Notes: generated from the letters alone by a model not told the origin. DNA of 64,000 nucleotides from Hexactinellida sp. DTS-2022 (GCA_028753945.1 JAPNXP010000002.1:1860001-1924000), one strand, 5' to 3'. Counted from the first letter of the stretch, positions 1 through 11,152 are shown. Translations and numbers: made by a program.

Positions 1-2
1 CC

Positions 3-502
3 CATGGCACTACTGGTATAAATTGTTCGGTCTGTGACTCAGATATTGAAGAAACTGACATACAACTACTACATGAGTTGAGTGTCGAAGATACACAAAA
101 TTTGCTAAATTCAAGTGATTCATTAAAACATAAAGTTGTTGACATTGGTGGATTTTTAGTTCATAAGCATGGACAATCTGATGTTGATGAAGGAGAGATA
201 TCGTCAGAATTTTTAAACGAGCTTAATCGAGGTGGGCAATCAATACCCACTTTAAATACAGTCTTTTTTGTTCATTGTGCAATAACTGCTCACGAAAACA
301 TTCCGGAATGTAGACGAAATTGTACTACATATATACTTCAAAAAACTTTTATCATTTATTGATGCACCTATTTCCCAAATATGAGAATGCATGCCAAACA
401 GCAACCAACGTTGTATACAAGGCATATGTATTAAATAATAGTGACACTGAGAAGGAATTAGGTTGCTTGAGAAGCAAGGAAAAGCTTTCTAATAACACTT
501 AG
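3..502 (+). pseudogene. P/THAP9-like transposase C-terminal remnant
   Basis: The frame is open from the left edge, so the protein begins outside the window. Visible motifs are VDIGGFLVHKH, followed about 20 residues later by SEFLNELNRGGQS and FFVHC. This resembles the C-terminal part of P-element/THAP9-like transposases, where a glycine-rich 'GY/FL-K' segment precedes a conserved 'RGG' segment. Near position 340 the reading shifts to another frame and continues to 502 (LMHLFPKYENACQ..), so at least one frameshift is present. No terminal repeats or target duplication can be seen because the element is cut by the window edge. The family assignment rests on motif resemblance only. It lies in the TXNL1 intron that follows the 2401-2780 exon. 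Confidence 0.5.
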
Positions 503-1332
503 TAATCTCGAATCTCAATCCTAAGAATTCATTATACATACTTATTTTTCATTTTAATTACTTTTTATCAAAGAATAGTTATGTGAATTTATTTACCCTT
601 GCATTTATTATTAGTTAGTTCCGTCTAACATTTATTTTAGTCTCTTTTTAGCTTAAGTACAAAATATAACACTATTTTGATGAAAAATTACTAAAACTGT
701 GACTATAAACAAAAATCTACAATTATTACCATATTTCGAGTGCGAAAAGGAAAAAAACTAAAAACTAGAAATATTTAAGATAAGCCAATAGGGTTAATAA
801 ACTCCCTATATACAACTTCCCATTCGCCATAATACATTCTTCATGTCTAACTTTAACTATTCCGAGTTTCAACATTTTTACCATATATGGAAATGTGTGA
901 AAACCGCAAAACTAAAAAAAAAAAATGGCATCACCATATACGACTTCCTATTTAACAATAATACATTTAATATCAATACACTTAATAGTTCTAGAGATAA
1001 CAATGGACCCGAGTTTGAAGACCGGAAATTGAGAGTCGACAGTCCATAGTATTGAGTAGTCTATGGGCTAGACAGACAGAACACAAATAACTGGTTAGAT
1101 GCCTGAACTTCCTCTCGACCAATCAGATTATACCATGTCCATCAAGTAGATTGGAAGCCAATTTGGGCACAATAAATAATATTTAATCAGGAGATTAATA
1201 ATCTTGAAATTTTTTCTAAACTATATTCGCGTTAATTTCATGTATTTGAAAATGGTCAGCTCCAATTCGCGTTAATTTCAAGGAGCGATAATTTCCTATA
1301 CTGTAATAAGAAATAGCCTATCTAAACTTGAG
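503..1332. other. AT-rich non-coding stretch
   Basis: No convincing gene. The 68-codon frame at 843-1049 is low-complexity and has no recognisable motif. A short direct repeat (TTCGCGTTAATTTCA) occurs twice around 1226-1280. Confidence 0.5.
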
Positions 1333-1464
1333 CAGGGCCGGCGCCACCGGGGGTGTCCGAACACCCACTGCCTCAAGGAAATGAAGCGGTGCTTGTACAG
1401 TGACACCCACTAGACTATACAGTGACACCCACTACACCCACACCTCATAATACGTGGCGCCGGC
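1333..1464. repeat. GC-rich MITE remnant with 11-bp inverted ends
   Basis: GCCGGCGCCAC at 1337-1347 is the exact reverse complement of GTGGCGCCGGC at 1454-1464. The left end starts CAGGGCCGG, as in the hAT MITEs at 57311 and 58331, but the right end lacks the matching CCCTG. No target duplication is visible. The interior holds a tandem TACAGTGACACCCACTA duplication. Confidence 0.55.
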
Positions 1465-1742
1465 AATGATAGGTAAAAATGTATTTTCATTAAAAACGAC
1501 CAACGCTATATTTCAAGCACTCAAACACATCGTTAGTATTTGGTGTGTTTGTGAACACATCAATTAATTTATGCGCACGAAAACACACCAAATAATAATG
1601 GTATCTTCGCGAACACACTAAATTCTCTAACACACCGTAACATAAACACAAAATTACACATAATAATTTAATATTCCGGGAAATATTTTGTTACCAGAGA
1701 TAACAGTACGAATTCTTTACAAGTATTGTAATTTATTTAACA
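1465..1742. other. AT-rich stretch with imperfect dyad
   Basis: No gene seen. TTTGGTGTGTTT near 1538 pairs imperfectly with AACACACCAAA near 1580, giving a weak hairpin. The stretch ends where the Helitron-like element begins. Confidence 0.4.
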
Positions 1743-2392
1743 CGAGCCCTTCGGTCTCGGTAGCTTTGCGACGGATGGTGCTATGCACCTGAAGTTAACG
1801 GCCGCTGTGCGGCCTTACTCCTCACCCTTTCTACCATGGAAAATAGCAGAAAGGGAGTTATATACATCCCTTTAGAAAATTTCCATAATTTTAACTTGTT
1901 TTTCATATTCTAAATTTATAAATGCGAAATTCGTGTTAAGCATACTTATTTACCTATAATAGCCGTTAAAAGCTAACTTCTAGATTGATTTTGAATTTTA
2001 TTAATTTGTTTACCTATTTTGTGTAAACAACAACAACAACAAATATTCATATTATAAATTTATAAATGCGAAATTCGTGTTCAGCATACTTGTTTACCTA
2101 TAATACCCGTTGAAAGCAAACTTCTAGGTTGATTTTGAATTTTCATTAATTTGATAACCTTTTTGTATGAACAACAACAATAAATATTTATAGTAGAAAT
2201 TTGTAAATGCGAAATTTGAAATCAGCATACCTGTTTACCCCTTATAACATTTGTTTACCAATTATAACATTTGAAGTTAGTTTATATCTCATATATTAAT
2301 GCGGATTCTATTCCCCCATCACTTTAATACAATCCGGACAAACACATAAACACACAAGCAAACACACAACAATCGAGATTTAATAATATAGA
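1743..2392 (-). mobile_element. Helitron-like non-autonomous element, CTCG-ended family, copy A
   Basis: Read on the minus strand it starts TCTATATTATTAAATCTCGA after an A and ends AAGGGCTCG before a T, with no terminal inverted repeats. That is Helitron geometry (A|TC...3' end|T). The 3' end is CTCG rather than the canonical CTRR, and its last 80 bases form a series of short GC hairpins (GCCGC/GCGGC, GGTGC/GCACC). The interior carries diverged tandem units of about 130 bp (AAATGCGAAATTCGTGTT..). Two further copies (32135-33142 and 33455-35130) share both ends. The 5' end lies 9 bases downstream of a TXNL1 splice donor. Confidence 0.7.
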
Positions 2393-2400
2393 TTAATAAC

Positions 2401-2780
2401 CTGATTGAACCCCAGTGTGAGTATCAGTTGTTCATCACAATCTGTCTCTGTAAATGAGTCAGAAGGAGAAAGAAGGTTAGAGAATGGATGCTCTGTCGAG
2501 TCATTCAGACACTCACATGTCTTCTTGTTTAGAAATCCAGACAGGAGAGATTGTCCAGGGACAGATAGACCCGTGAATATCTGCCCGTTTGTATCCAACT
2601 CTCCTGCTCTCCTCTTTATAGCATGTGCTACTGAATCGCTAGTAGATGCCTCTATTTTCTCGAGTAGTTTTTTATTGAAAAATAAAAGGAATGAAGGAAG
2701 AGATTGAATATCAAACTTCTTAGCTGTAGTGATACAATTCTCAATGTCAACGTGTAGGAATAAGTGTGATGTCATCTCCC
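2401..2780 (-). CDS. TXNL1: TXNL1-like exon (end of thioredoxin fold, start of PITH domain)
   Basis: The minus-strand frame reads FLHVDIENC..TAKKF..IQSLPSFLLFFN, the second half of a thioredoxin fold with the cis-proline (LPSF). About 70 residues later comes NKKTCECLNDSTEHPF..SDCDEQLILTLGFNQ, the diagnostic start of the PITH domain of thioredoxin-like protein 1, a cytosolic proteasome-associated thioredoxin-like protein. The acceptor is a pyrimidine-rich tract ending TTAG at 2784-2781. The donor after ..TTCAATCAG is GTTATT at 2400-2395. The exon enters in phase 1 and leaves in phase 0. It joins in frame to 38107-38272, giving ..LLLAG-EMTSHLF... The remaining PITH exons are not seen and must lie left of the window. 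A Helitron-like element begins 9 bases into the following intron. Identity is from remembered family motifs, not a search. Confidence 0.85.
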
Positions 2781-2847
2781 CTAAGCGACGGACGGTACAG
2801 ATATCAGAACGATAAATTTGATTTAAAAATATTTGAAAAATATTCAA

Positions 2848-3477
2848 CTCGCCTGAAACTGGACAAATAAGACATGAAAATTTTGATAATAACTTAGTAA
2901 TAGAGATACAGCGGATATCCGGCTAATACTAATAACACGACCAATTTTGAAGATTTAAGTATATAAAACTTGAACACAATTTAATACCTCTATTTAGCAA
3001 ACAGCATATATAAACGCGACTAAGATGTTATATCTCAAGAGTAAGGATGAGGTAATTCATGAGATCTACTATAGTCCAGCGACACAACCATACATTTTTT
3101 GATGAAAGCACCAAGATTTGTAAACATGTACTTTAATGTAGTACGAACTTTTTTGATAATGAGGAAATTGAAGGAGTAGCTATATAGGCCATCTTAGCTC
3201 GCCAAAGTTACCAAGTCCGATAGTGTTTGACGGACTTGTCCCCCATAAAAAATTGTTCAGATTAAGTAATATCGTCTTTTTATTGTTGAATTCAGTTTCG
3301 AAGTAGTATTTCCGATAATTTGATATAACACAAGTCCATATCTGGAGGAATTTTCCATAGCAACTCTAAATTTATCAGGAATGTGTCAAAAATTCCAATC
3401 TCAAATTGTGTCCCTACCCTATCAAGTGACCCCTCTTTCGAATCCATTCAACTACCTTAGTATAATTATATACATAC
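2848..3477. other. Intronic sequence without recognised feature
   Basis: AT-rich, with no long frame, no long inverted repeat, and no terminal-repeat or target-duplication pair found. Confidence 0.5.
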
Positions 3478-3623
3478 CAGGGGCGTATACTCGGGATGGG
3501 GATTGCCCGGATTGGTAGGGCCATTTATGCTAACTTGCATCATACTTAATAGAAGATGATGGCTCTTGACAAATTATTGGTAGGGCCATGGCCTCACCAA
3601 CCCTACCGGAGCCTACGCCTATG
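3478..3623. mobile_element. Short hAT-like MITE (GGCGTA ends)
   Basis: Left end CAGGGGCGTATACTCGGG; right end, reverse-complemented, CATAGGCGTAGGCTCCGG. GGTAGGGCCAT occurs twice inside. Both flanks show CATAC (3473-3477 and 3624-3628), a possible short duplication. The ends resemble the 9395-9754 element. Confidence 0.6.
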
Positions 3624-3892
3624 CATACCGACTCTCTAAAACGTGATTTAATAAAATTATTCGAGATTTAACGGTATTTACAATAAATTAGGAAACAACC
3701 TGGATCCCGGTTTAGATATCGGTCCAAGGCAATCCCGGCAATTTTTCGAGTTCCGGTCCCGGTATATTAGTCTTTTCACCGGATATCCTAAGTGGGATAG
3801 GCTATTCAAATTTCTTAATTGAATGAATGAACCGCGTTATCCTTAATTACTGTACTTCATAATTTATGAAATGGAAGATGGTATCAGTAATT

Positions 3893-4215
3893 TTAACCAT
3901 GCATACTTTCTATCCATGACGATTTACTTACCGTCTTTGCAATGGCTTCACACTTTATACTTCGCATTACACATCTACACTTATGAGGATTCACATCTCA
4001 AATTCTAATTCTAATTTCATAATTTGACATTGCATCAACATATCATCCAATAATTTCCATATTAGCATTATATATTTTGGGCCATAATGACATTTTCCAA
4101 TTAGAATTTGAGATGTGAATCCTCATAAGTGTAGATGTGTAATAGGAAGTATGAAGTGTGAAGCCATTGCAAAGACAGTAAGTAAACCGTCATAGATAGA
4201 GAGTATACATGGTTA
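3893..4215. mobile_element. Foldback element with arms of about 120 bp
   Basis: The left arm at 3893-4014 (AACCATGCATACTTTC..) is a near-exact reverse complement of 4099-4215, with a spacer of about 85 bp. Minus-strand frames here are by-products of the arms. No target duplication was recognised. Confidence 0.75.
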
Positions 4216-4404
4216 ATTATTGCCATAGTAATAGAGGTAAGTAAACTGTAAACATAAGTAAACGTCATACAAGTGTATTGATAAATGACAGACAAATTTA
4301 CAGAAATGTTCAATAAGAGTAATATCAAGAGAGTTGGGAAGTGAGCACGTAGGATGACAAACAGAAAGGAAGGCTCAATTGTGACGACTTGAATATCAAG
4401 GAAA

Positions 4405-4498
4405 GGGGGGTCCAAATCTGTAAAGGGGGAACAAATCCGTGAAACACTATATATATATTTTACAGATTTGGACCCCCCGGTCCAAATCTGTAGGGGGT
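4405..4498. repeat. 20-bp-arm inverted repeat
   Basis: GGGGGGTCCAAATCTGTAAA at 4405-4424 is the exact reverse complement of 4459-4478. A third copy of the core (GGTCCAAATCTGTAGGGGG) follows at 4479-4497. Probably the debris of a small MITE. Confidence 0.6.
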
Positions 4499-4499
4499 C

Positions 4500-6205
4500 C
4501 ATTTCGTTCAAAACAAGACTCTGTAATATTATGGTCATTATTAGGTCTTGTTAACTATTAGTGTTTCTACGTGCGGAAACAAAATGAATTTTGGCAAATA
4601 GTAAATGAGAAATAAATAATACCACTTAGTACAAGTTGGGTTAACTAATATCGAATAAGCAAGGTGTATCGTTTAAGAATCAACTTGCTGCGTCGTACAA
4701 AGTCTAGTAGGGATATTATACACCAAGAGGATACATGCATTGTCCGGAGCTGAGGGGGACATTATATGGTGCCAAAAATGATCCGGCCGGAAACACATAG
4801 TGTGTGACAGGATAATGTTGCTATTGCTACGTTTACTCTTTGCATATTCTTAACACCCAATTATTGGGAATTTCAATTATACTAGTAAATTAAGTTATAA
4901 CGTAGTTAAAACAATAAAACTAGAATTATCTCAAGAATAGGCCCTATCATATGCTACTAAAGATAAGGCCTATTACTACTTTGGAACAGGGATAACAGGA
5001 AGTAGAGTTTTCGGTAAGTTAACAAGGAACAAATAAGAGTCAATTCGATTCATTCCGGTATCAAATGGCACATAACTTTACAATATAACTAACTAGAAGC
5101 ATAATATTACAGAAATTAACAAAATTATTGCAAACATTTCCTGAAATAAACAAAACAGAACAATACACATTAGGTTGAGGTTCTTTCTTTGAGGTTGAGC
5201 AGTGGTGTCTATGAATTCATATGCTTTGCTTTATTGTTTAGTGTGCAATTACTTGCAGTTTTAATGCATTATATAATATGGAATTTCTTCAGTAAAACAG
5301 TGAGTTATCACTATGTACACTCAATTTTGTCACTTACCAGTTTTACAATTGCAGAGTTGATCTCAAATTGATCTCGAATTGGAAGTCTTTGATGAGAACA
5401 GATGAACGCTCTATTTGGATAAAATTTCCAGAGTACAAACTGCAACTAAACTAGTTTTGATAGCCATTTTAATCTACAACAATTTAGAAGTTGAAAATAT
5501 TCCACAAAGGAGTCTAATGCTTCAATTGTTATAGGTAGGTCCTCAGTTAAAAATAGAGTACATTTGGTCACAGTTGAAAAGATTTACTTAGATGAAAATG
5601 TATAAAAAACAATAAAAGTTAAGGCTTGCATTGTATGTTAATCTGGAATTGCACTTTCAATTGTATGAATAATCCATAGAGCGTTTCAAATTAATTAATT
5701 TAATTTGGCTACAAAAAGTATTGTAATATTTATCTGTAATAAATGTATTGAAGAATTTCATAATATAAGTTTTATCCTTTCTAATAATATCACTTCGACT
5801 ATAATATAGTTTCAGAATGTCAATTTTCTTTCACTCTCAAAAATATATTTCGAACCAAAGATCTGCCTGTCTAATCCAAAATGGTGTTCGATCGGAACAT
5901 TCTGGACAAAGAATGTAAGTACTTAATAAGAAATTAAATACTCCTTCGTTAAATAATCAACAAGCATCAAACATTAATGATGAAAGCTTGTGAAATGTTG
6001 TGGTGTCTACTTGTCCTCGAGTAATTGGTAATGCTCTCTGCTGTTCTAGCCAAACAATAAATGTACATACTATGTGCAATCTTAGCTTTCAAATTGAAAA
6101 TAGACGCTGTTCGATGTCACTTTATGAGATCGAGTAGTCAAAATTCGTTTTTGAGATCAAGTAGCCTCAATTATAAATTCCATAACATAGACAGAGATGT
6201 TAATC
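4500..6205. other. Intronic AT-rich sequence, nothing recognised
   Basis: No coding frame with motifs, no clear terminal repeats. The short frame at 5189-5371 is hydrophobic but has no other support. Confidence 0.45.
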
Positions 6206-7545
6206 CGTGACCTTCGTTATATAAGGCCTTACTACTACTCCGAACCATGTATTACTTAAAGGCCATTGATTATTAGCTAACATATCTTTATTTCAATAGC
6301 TAGTAATGACAGACCTGAGAAATGCATTATAATTGTATAGGAAGTCAGGAACATGATATCAAGGCATACATAACACCCTTTAAAATTGTGATATATCACC
6401 ATATGATTACTTAATCGCTATTTTTCGTGGAAATTATCGTGTTTTTATAGCCTGCTTTTAACATAGTTAAACACGTTATAAATGTTCAAAATTGGAACAT
6501 GAGGAAGTCCATAACTAGTTGAATGAAATATATCGAAATTATAGATGGAATTTTGACACATTCCTCGGTTGCCAGAGAAATGCATATTTCCTAAAATGAG
6601 ACATAACTCAAAAACTATCTATTTTATGTAAACTATGCTAATACTGATCTATCCGCAATTGGTAACTTTCCATTCATTTATAATACATTTTCTAGGCCTA
6701 ACTTCAATATTTTTGAGATAATGAGATTATTAGTACTTAATTCATTATATGGTAATACACTCATTCGTGACCTTCGTTATATAAGGCCATACTACTACTC
6801 CGAACCATGTATTACTTAAAGGCCATTGATTATTAGCTGACATATCTTTATCTCAATAGCTAGTAATGACAGACCTGAGAAATGCATTATAATTATATAG
6901 GAAGTTAGGAACATGGTATCAAGGCATACATAACACCCTTTAGAATTGTGATATATCACCATTTGATTACGTAATCGCTATTTTTCGTGGGAATTATCGT
7001 GTTTTTATAGCCTGCTTTTAACATAGTTAAACGCGATATAAATGTTCAAAATTGGAACTTGAGGATGTCCATAACTAGTTGAATGAAATATATCGAAATT
7101 ATAAATGGAATGTTGACACATTCCTCGGTTGCCAGGAAAATGAATATTTCTTAAAATGAGCCATAACTTAAAAACTATCTATTTTATGTTAACTATGCTA
7201 GTACTGATCTATCCGCAATTGGTAACTTCCTATTCATTGATAATACATTTTCTAGGCCTAACTTCAATATTTTTTGAGATAATGAGATTATTAGCACTTA
7301 ATTCTTTATATGGTAAAAAATAGCGATTACGTAATCAAATGGTGATATATCATAATTCTAAAGGGTGTTATGTATGCCTTGATATCATGTTCCTAACTTC
7401 CTATACAATTATAATGTATTTCTCAGGTCGGTCAATACTAGCTATTGAGATAAAGATATGTCAGCTAATAATAAATGGACTTTAAGTAATCCATGGTCCA
7501 GCAAAATCTACTCAGTAGTATGGCGTTATATAACGAAGGTCACGA
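6206..7545. repeat. 560-bp tandem duplication followed by inverted terminal arm
   Basis: Two direct copies start with CGTGACCTTCGTTATATAAG at 6206 and 6766, a 560-bp period with scattered differences. The sequence at 7317-7545 is the reverse complement of roughly the first 225 bases of the second copy, ending CTTCGTTATA-type sequence inverted. The 6766-7545 part therefore looks like a long-TIR non-autonomous transposon whose body was also duplicated upstream. No target duplication was found. Confidence 0.75.
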
Positions 7546-7566
7546 CTTATTATATCAATGATACAC

Positions 7567-7644
7567 CTCTAACATTGATTATAAAGCGTAAATAGGCCTA
7601 AATAGTCAAATATAACAATGTGAAAATTTAGTGATTACGTACGT
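7567..7644 (-). mobile_element. Helitron fragment (CTAG-ended family), minus orientation
   Basis: Matches the interior of the 10226-10987 Helitron (AACATTGATTATAAAGCGTA.., then AGTGATTACGT). It resumes at 8600-8628 after the inserted long-TIR element and then meets a plus-oriented copy head-to-head. Confidence 0.65.
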
Positions 7645-8592
7645 CATGGCCTACTTAATTAATATACGGCCGTGTATGTCACCAAGAAGGCCAGTTTATA
7701 AATTTCATCTAGGATAAACTATGCCTCCTATTGTTATTATTTGGGTTGTACAGTCGAAACCGGTTTATTCTAACTAATGGGTTTTTTCTAACTAACTATT
7801 TAATTTAAACGTGTAAGAAATTCCAATTTTGTGTTATTTTGAATCGGTTTATTCTAACTATCGGATTTTTCTTACTTTATTTCCATGCAAAGAATTGGTT
7901 AGAAAAAACCGGTTTCGACTGTATATGGGGTAATGAACCATTCCGAGTCCAATAGAACCACTTTTGAGAATATCATATTTGTGGTTAAGCTGTTTGAGCG
8001 CCATTTAATGATGACAAAACAAATATACTTTATATATACAATTCGAGTCTAAAAGAACTACGAGAAAATGAAGATATTTTGCTAATATGCTTAGTATACA
8101 TTTCCGAATATATAATGAGAATGATTATATATAAAGCAGCAATTATAGAAGTTTTATGGACGAAAATAGTAAGTTGTAACTCGGATACTACTTGTATTTT
8201 TATCATGCGGTTGCTTTATAAATTCTAGAATTTTGAGAATGTCGCCATTTCGTGATTTAGTAGCCTTGGGAGTGTGAAATATGTCCCTATTTAGTATTTT
8301 TATTATAAAATTATCAGAAAGTATGAAGAAAATGAAATTTATTATATTTGAATTTTCTTTCAAATTACCATAAATTGTTACCGTCACCATGAAATGGCGG
8401 CTAAACAGCTTAAACACAAATCTGAGATTCTAAAAAGTGGTTACATTGGACTCGCAATGGTTGATTACCCCATATACAACCCAAATAATAACAATAGGAG
8501 GCATAGTTATCCTAGAATGAAATTTATAAACTGGCCTTCTATTTTTTTGGCCTTCTCGGTGACATACACGGCCGTATATTAAGTAGACCATG
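7645..8592. mobile_element. Long-TIR transposon with 7-bp duplication CGTACGT
   Basis: The ends read CATGGCCTACTTAAT... and ...ATTAAGTAGACCATG. The arms run inward for roughly 200-380 bp (ACGGCCGTGTATGTCACC shared) and frame a centre at about 8010-8390. CGTACGT flanks both ends (7638-7644 and 8593-8599), and the host sequence on both sides is the same Helitron, so the insertion is well bounded. The element carries no transposase. A TA MITE sits in its left arm. A solo left half of the same family is at 40135-40518. Confidence 0.75.
7751..7921. mobile_element. Mariner-type MITE, 171 bp, TA-flanked
   Basis: Ends CAGTCGAAACCGGTTT.. and its reverse complement, flanked by TA at 7749-7750 and 7922-7923. 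Removing it restores the arm sequence of the host element (compare the uninterrupted copy around 8465-8480). Confidence 0.85.
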
Positions 8593-8628
8593 CGTACGTC
8601 ATCATGCGATAATGAGTATCCATATTGG

Positions 8629-9230
8629 TGATTGAAGAAACTGGACGTATTCCAAATGCGATTTTTGGCATATAGGGGTAACTTTTGGCACCCGCCAACA
8701 AGTTGAGGTTTCCAATACATCGAAATCGGGGTTTTTTGCCAAGGGTTTTTTTGCCTTATCGGGTTATATTGCCTCCTTGCTTCTCCTTGTTTCTTCATAA
8801 CCTCATAAAACTGTATGGTGTTAAATACGGGTTTTTTTGCGTATCGGGTTTTTTTGCCTCTTTTTCCATGCATTTAGGGGGGCAAAAAACCCAGTTTCGA
8901 CTGTAGAAATTTATCACACCTCGACAAGTTATGACGTCATTGTCACACTTCGAGAAGCATGATAAATTATTTAATCGCACATAATTCGCGCCCGCTAAGA
9001 GATAAAAATCTGATAACTTAATAGAACGTGGACATTAATGATGCGGACACGTTGGTCACATCAGCTTACTCATTGTCGCATAATGACGTAATAACTAAAT
9101 TTTCGCATTATTAAATTTGACTATTTAGGCCTATTTACGCTCTATAATCATTGTTAGAAGTATATAAACGAAGCGGTTGGTGTGTGTGGTTGTGTTCTGC
9201 CGCGAAGCGACATAGCAAGCGAAGCGCTAG
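8629..9230 (+). mobile_element. Helitron fragment with intact 3' end
   Basis: Plus-strand copy of the CTAG-ended family. It contains GGCACCCGCCAACAAGTTGA and TCGACAAGTTATGACGTCAT and ends GCGAAGCGCTAG at 9230. The following base is A rather than the expected T, and the 5' part is missing. A TA MITE interrupts it at 8718-8903. Confidence 0.7.
8718..8903. mobile_element. Mariner-type MITE, 186 bp, TA-flanked
   Basis: Right end CCCAGTTTCGACTG before TA (8904-8905); left end CATCGAAATCGGGG after TA (8716-8717). Same family as 7751-7921 but more diverged. Its G/T-rich interior creates the spurious frames in this stretch. Confidence 0.7.
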
Positions 9231-9394
9231 AATTATAAAAACAAACCTGTAAAAGATATATATACTATATGTATATATCCAAATAAAGTCCCTCTGAAAT
9301 CACATATAAATATATTATATAGTTATAAATAAAAAAATATTGTGATTTCAAGTCATTTTAGCCAATATCCATGAAGTTTCATAAGTGTCTCTGC

Positions 9395-9754
9395 CATAGG
9401 CGTAAACGTCTCCCCAAATCATTATAATCTGCCCGGGCGAGTTAGCGAAACTTGGTTGTTTTGAGCCATCGTCAATATGCCTTTTAGACATTCTCGGAGA
9501 ATAGCTTGGACACAAACAAGCATCAAGCATCAAGGTATAGGTATATAGCAAATAACAATACTAACAAATATGTAATACGCAATAGAATGAAAAATTAAAT
9601 CAAGTGCACTATATAAGTATTTGGAGAAGACATATCGGGAAAGATTATAGTATATTTCAATGATAATTCGATCCAAAATCCCCCCGTGCCGCCCGTGTGC
9701 TTCCAGAACCTCCCCGGGCGGGCCCGCGAGGCCCGGGCTACTTCTACGCCTATG
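9395..9754. mobile_element. hAT-type MITE, 360 bp, 8-bp duplication GTCTCTGC
   Basis: Ends CATAGGCGTAAACG... and ...TCTACGCCTATG. An exact GTCTCTGC flanks both sides (9387-9394 and 9755-9762). The right sub-terminal region is GC-rich (GGGCGGGCCCGCGAGGCCCG), unlike its surroundings. Confidence 0.85.
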
Positions 9755-10064
9755 GTCTCTGCAACGTGCCACTTATGGCACTAGTGGCATAAATGGATAT
9801 GTGGCTGTATCTCAGTAGAAAATAATCGTAATGATTTGAAACTATGCACTTAGAGTAATTCGACCATGTGGAATTCAAATCTGCAATCAGAACTTCTGAA
9901 CTTGTATAATCTAATTCATCTTAATATTATGAAATTTTAAATTTAATTAGCTAATTATATAGTTAATGAGTTTATCACCTCCATAAAAATGTGAATTCAA
10001 AAATTTCGCTATTTTATTACACTTCACATATCATATTATCTAAATAGCCAATTTGAAACATCTA
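9755..10064. other. Intronic AT-rich spacer
   Basis: Nothing recognised between the hAT MITE duplication and the next TA MITE. Confidence 0.45.
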
Positions 10065-10214
10065 CAGTCAATTCTCTCTAATTGTCCACTTTTCTAATAG
10101 TCCCCTTATTTACTTGTCTATATTAAGAATTTATATATCTGTAATAGTCCATATTCTTTAATAGTCTACTTTGGGCCAATTGCCCAATGGTGGACTATTA
10201 GAGAGAACAGTGTG
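10065..10214. mobile_element. Mariner-type MITE, 150 bp
   Basis: CAGTCAATTCTCTCTAATTG at the left pairs with ATTAGAGAGAACAGTG at the right. TA flanks at 10063-10064 and 10215-10216. Confidence 0.75.
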
Positions 10215-10225
10215 TACTAATGATA

Positions 10226-10987
10226 CTAGCGGTTCGCTTGCTAGGTCGCTTCGCGGCAGAACACAACCACACACACCAACCGCTTCGCGGTTGGTGTGTG
10301 GTTTATATACTTCTAACATTGATTATAAAGCGTAAATAAGGCCAAAAATACCGTATTTATTCGAATAGTAGCCCAAGGGATTATTGTTTTTTAGGCCATT
10401 TTCTGACCAATAATTTTTGTGACTTTTCGAGAATATCACATGTTGATACAATATATTTAGTATAGTCGGTTGATAATCGTATTGCGACTAATATTAGATA
10501 AAGAAATTCACTGAGGGTACCGGTAGTAAATTGTATTTGCTAATTTGTGGGGGTGATTATTGGAGGTAGGCGATTATTCGAATACTAGGGGCTATTATTA
10601 GAGTATATACGGTAGTCATATTATAACAATGTGGAATTTTAGTGATGACGTCATCATGCGATAATTATTAGCATAGTGGTGATCTGGTGTGACCACCATG
10701 TCCGCATCATTAATGTACATGTTATATTAATTTTCGGATTTTTATCTCTAAGAGGGTGCGAATTATGGCGATTAAGTGAATATTCAGTATTCTCGAAATG
10801 TGACAATGACGTCATAACTTGTCGAGGTGTGAGAAATTTTGAGTGGAAACCTCAACTTGTTGGCGGGTGCCAAAAGTTACCCCTATATACCAAAAATCAC
10901 ATTTGGAAACCGTCCACTTTCTTCAATTAACTCGTAACATACAAACAAATATAGCACACACCCAGCCTTGTGTTTTAATAGTATAGA
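10226..10987 (-). mobile_element. Complete non-autonomous Helitron, CTAG-ended family
   Basis: On the minus strand it starts TCTATACTATTAAAACACAA directly after an A (10988) and ends GCGAACCGCTAG directly before a T (10225). This is the Helitron rule of insertion between A and T with a CTRR 3' end. There are no terminal inverted repeats. Near the 3' end lies a strong hairpin, CACCAACCGC..GCGGTTGGTG, and GCGAAGCG-type direct repeats. It carries no Rep/helicase frame. A TA MITE is inserted at 10351-10612. Fragments of the same family occur at 7567, 8629, 15536, 26985 and 36533. Confidence 0.82.
10351..10612. mobile_element. Mariner-type MITE, 262 bp, inside the Helitron
   Basis: CCGTATTTATTCGAATAGTA at the left and its imperfect reverse complement at the right, flanked by TA at 10349-10350 and 10613-10614. 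Other copies of the Helitron read straight through this site (..AAATAGTCAAAT..), confirming insertion with TA duplication. Confidence 0.85.
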
Positions 10988-11152
10988 TTACTATTTACTC
11001 AGGTACTTCACGAATTTACTGAAATATCTAGTAATTTCGTGGAATTCCTAAATTAAAGAGTTAGTGATTTCCTGAAATAACTAGAACACTAAACAAATAC
11101 TAAGGCGACACTACTTAATTACTAATAACGCAACAACCATGAGAAAATATAA

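Noticed and set aside
2405..2707. 100-codon plus-strand frame
   Set aside because: Antisense shadow of the TXNL1-like exon, which has the recognisable domain and splice sites.
4101..4538. 145-codon minus-strand frame
   Set aside because: Runs through a foldback arm and a small inverted repeat; hydrophobic by composition, no motif.
7317..7545. CRISPR-like or satellite array
   Set aside because: It is a single inverted arm of a transposon-like element; there are no short regularly spaced direct repeats.
8430..8873. 147-codon minus-strand frame
   Set aside because: Crosses the boundary between a long-TIR element, Helitron sequence and a TA MITE, so it is a chance join.
9348..9772. Two overlapping minus-strand frames
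   Set aside because: They lie inside or across the ends of the GTCTCTGC-flanked MITE; the GC-rich end gives misleading Pro/Arg/Gly composition.
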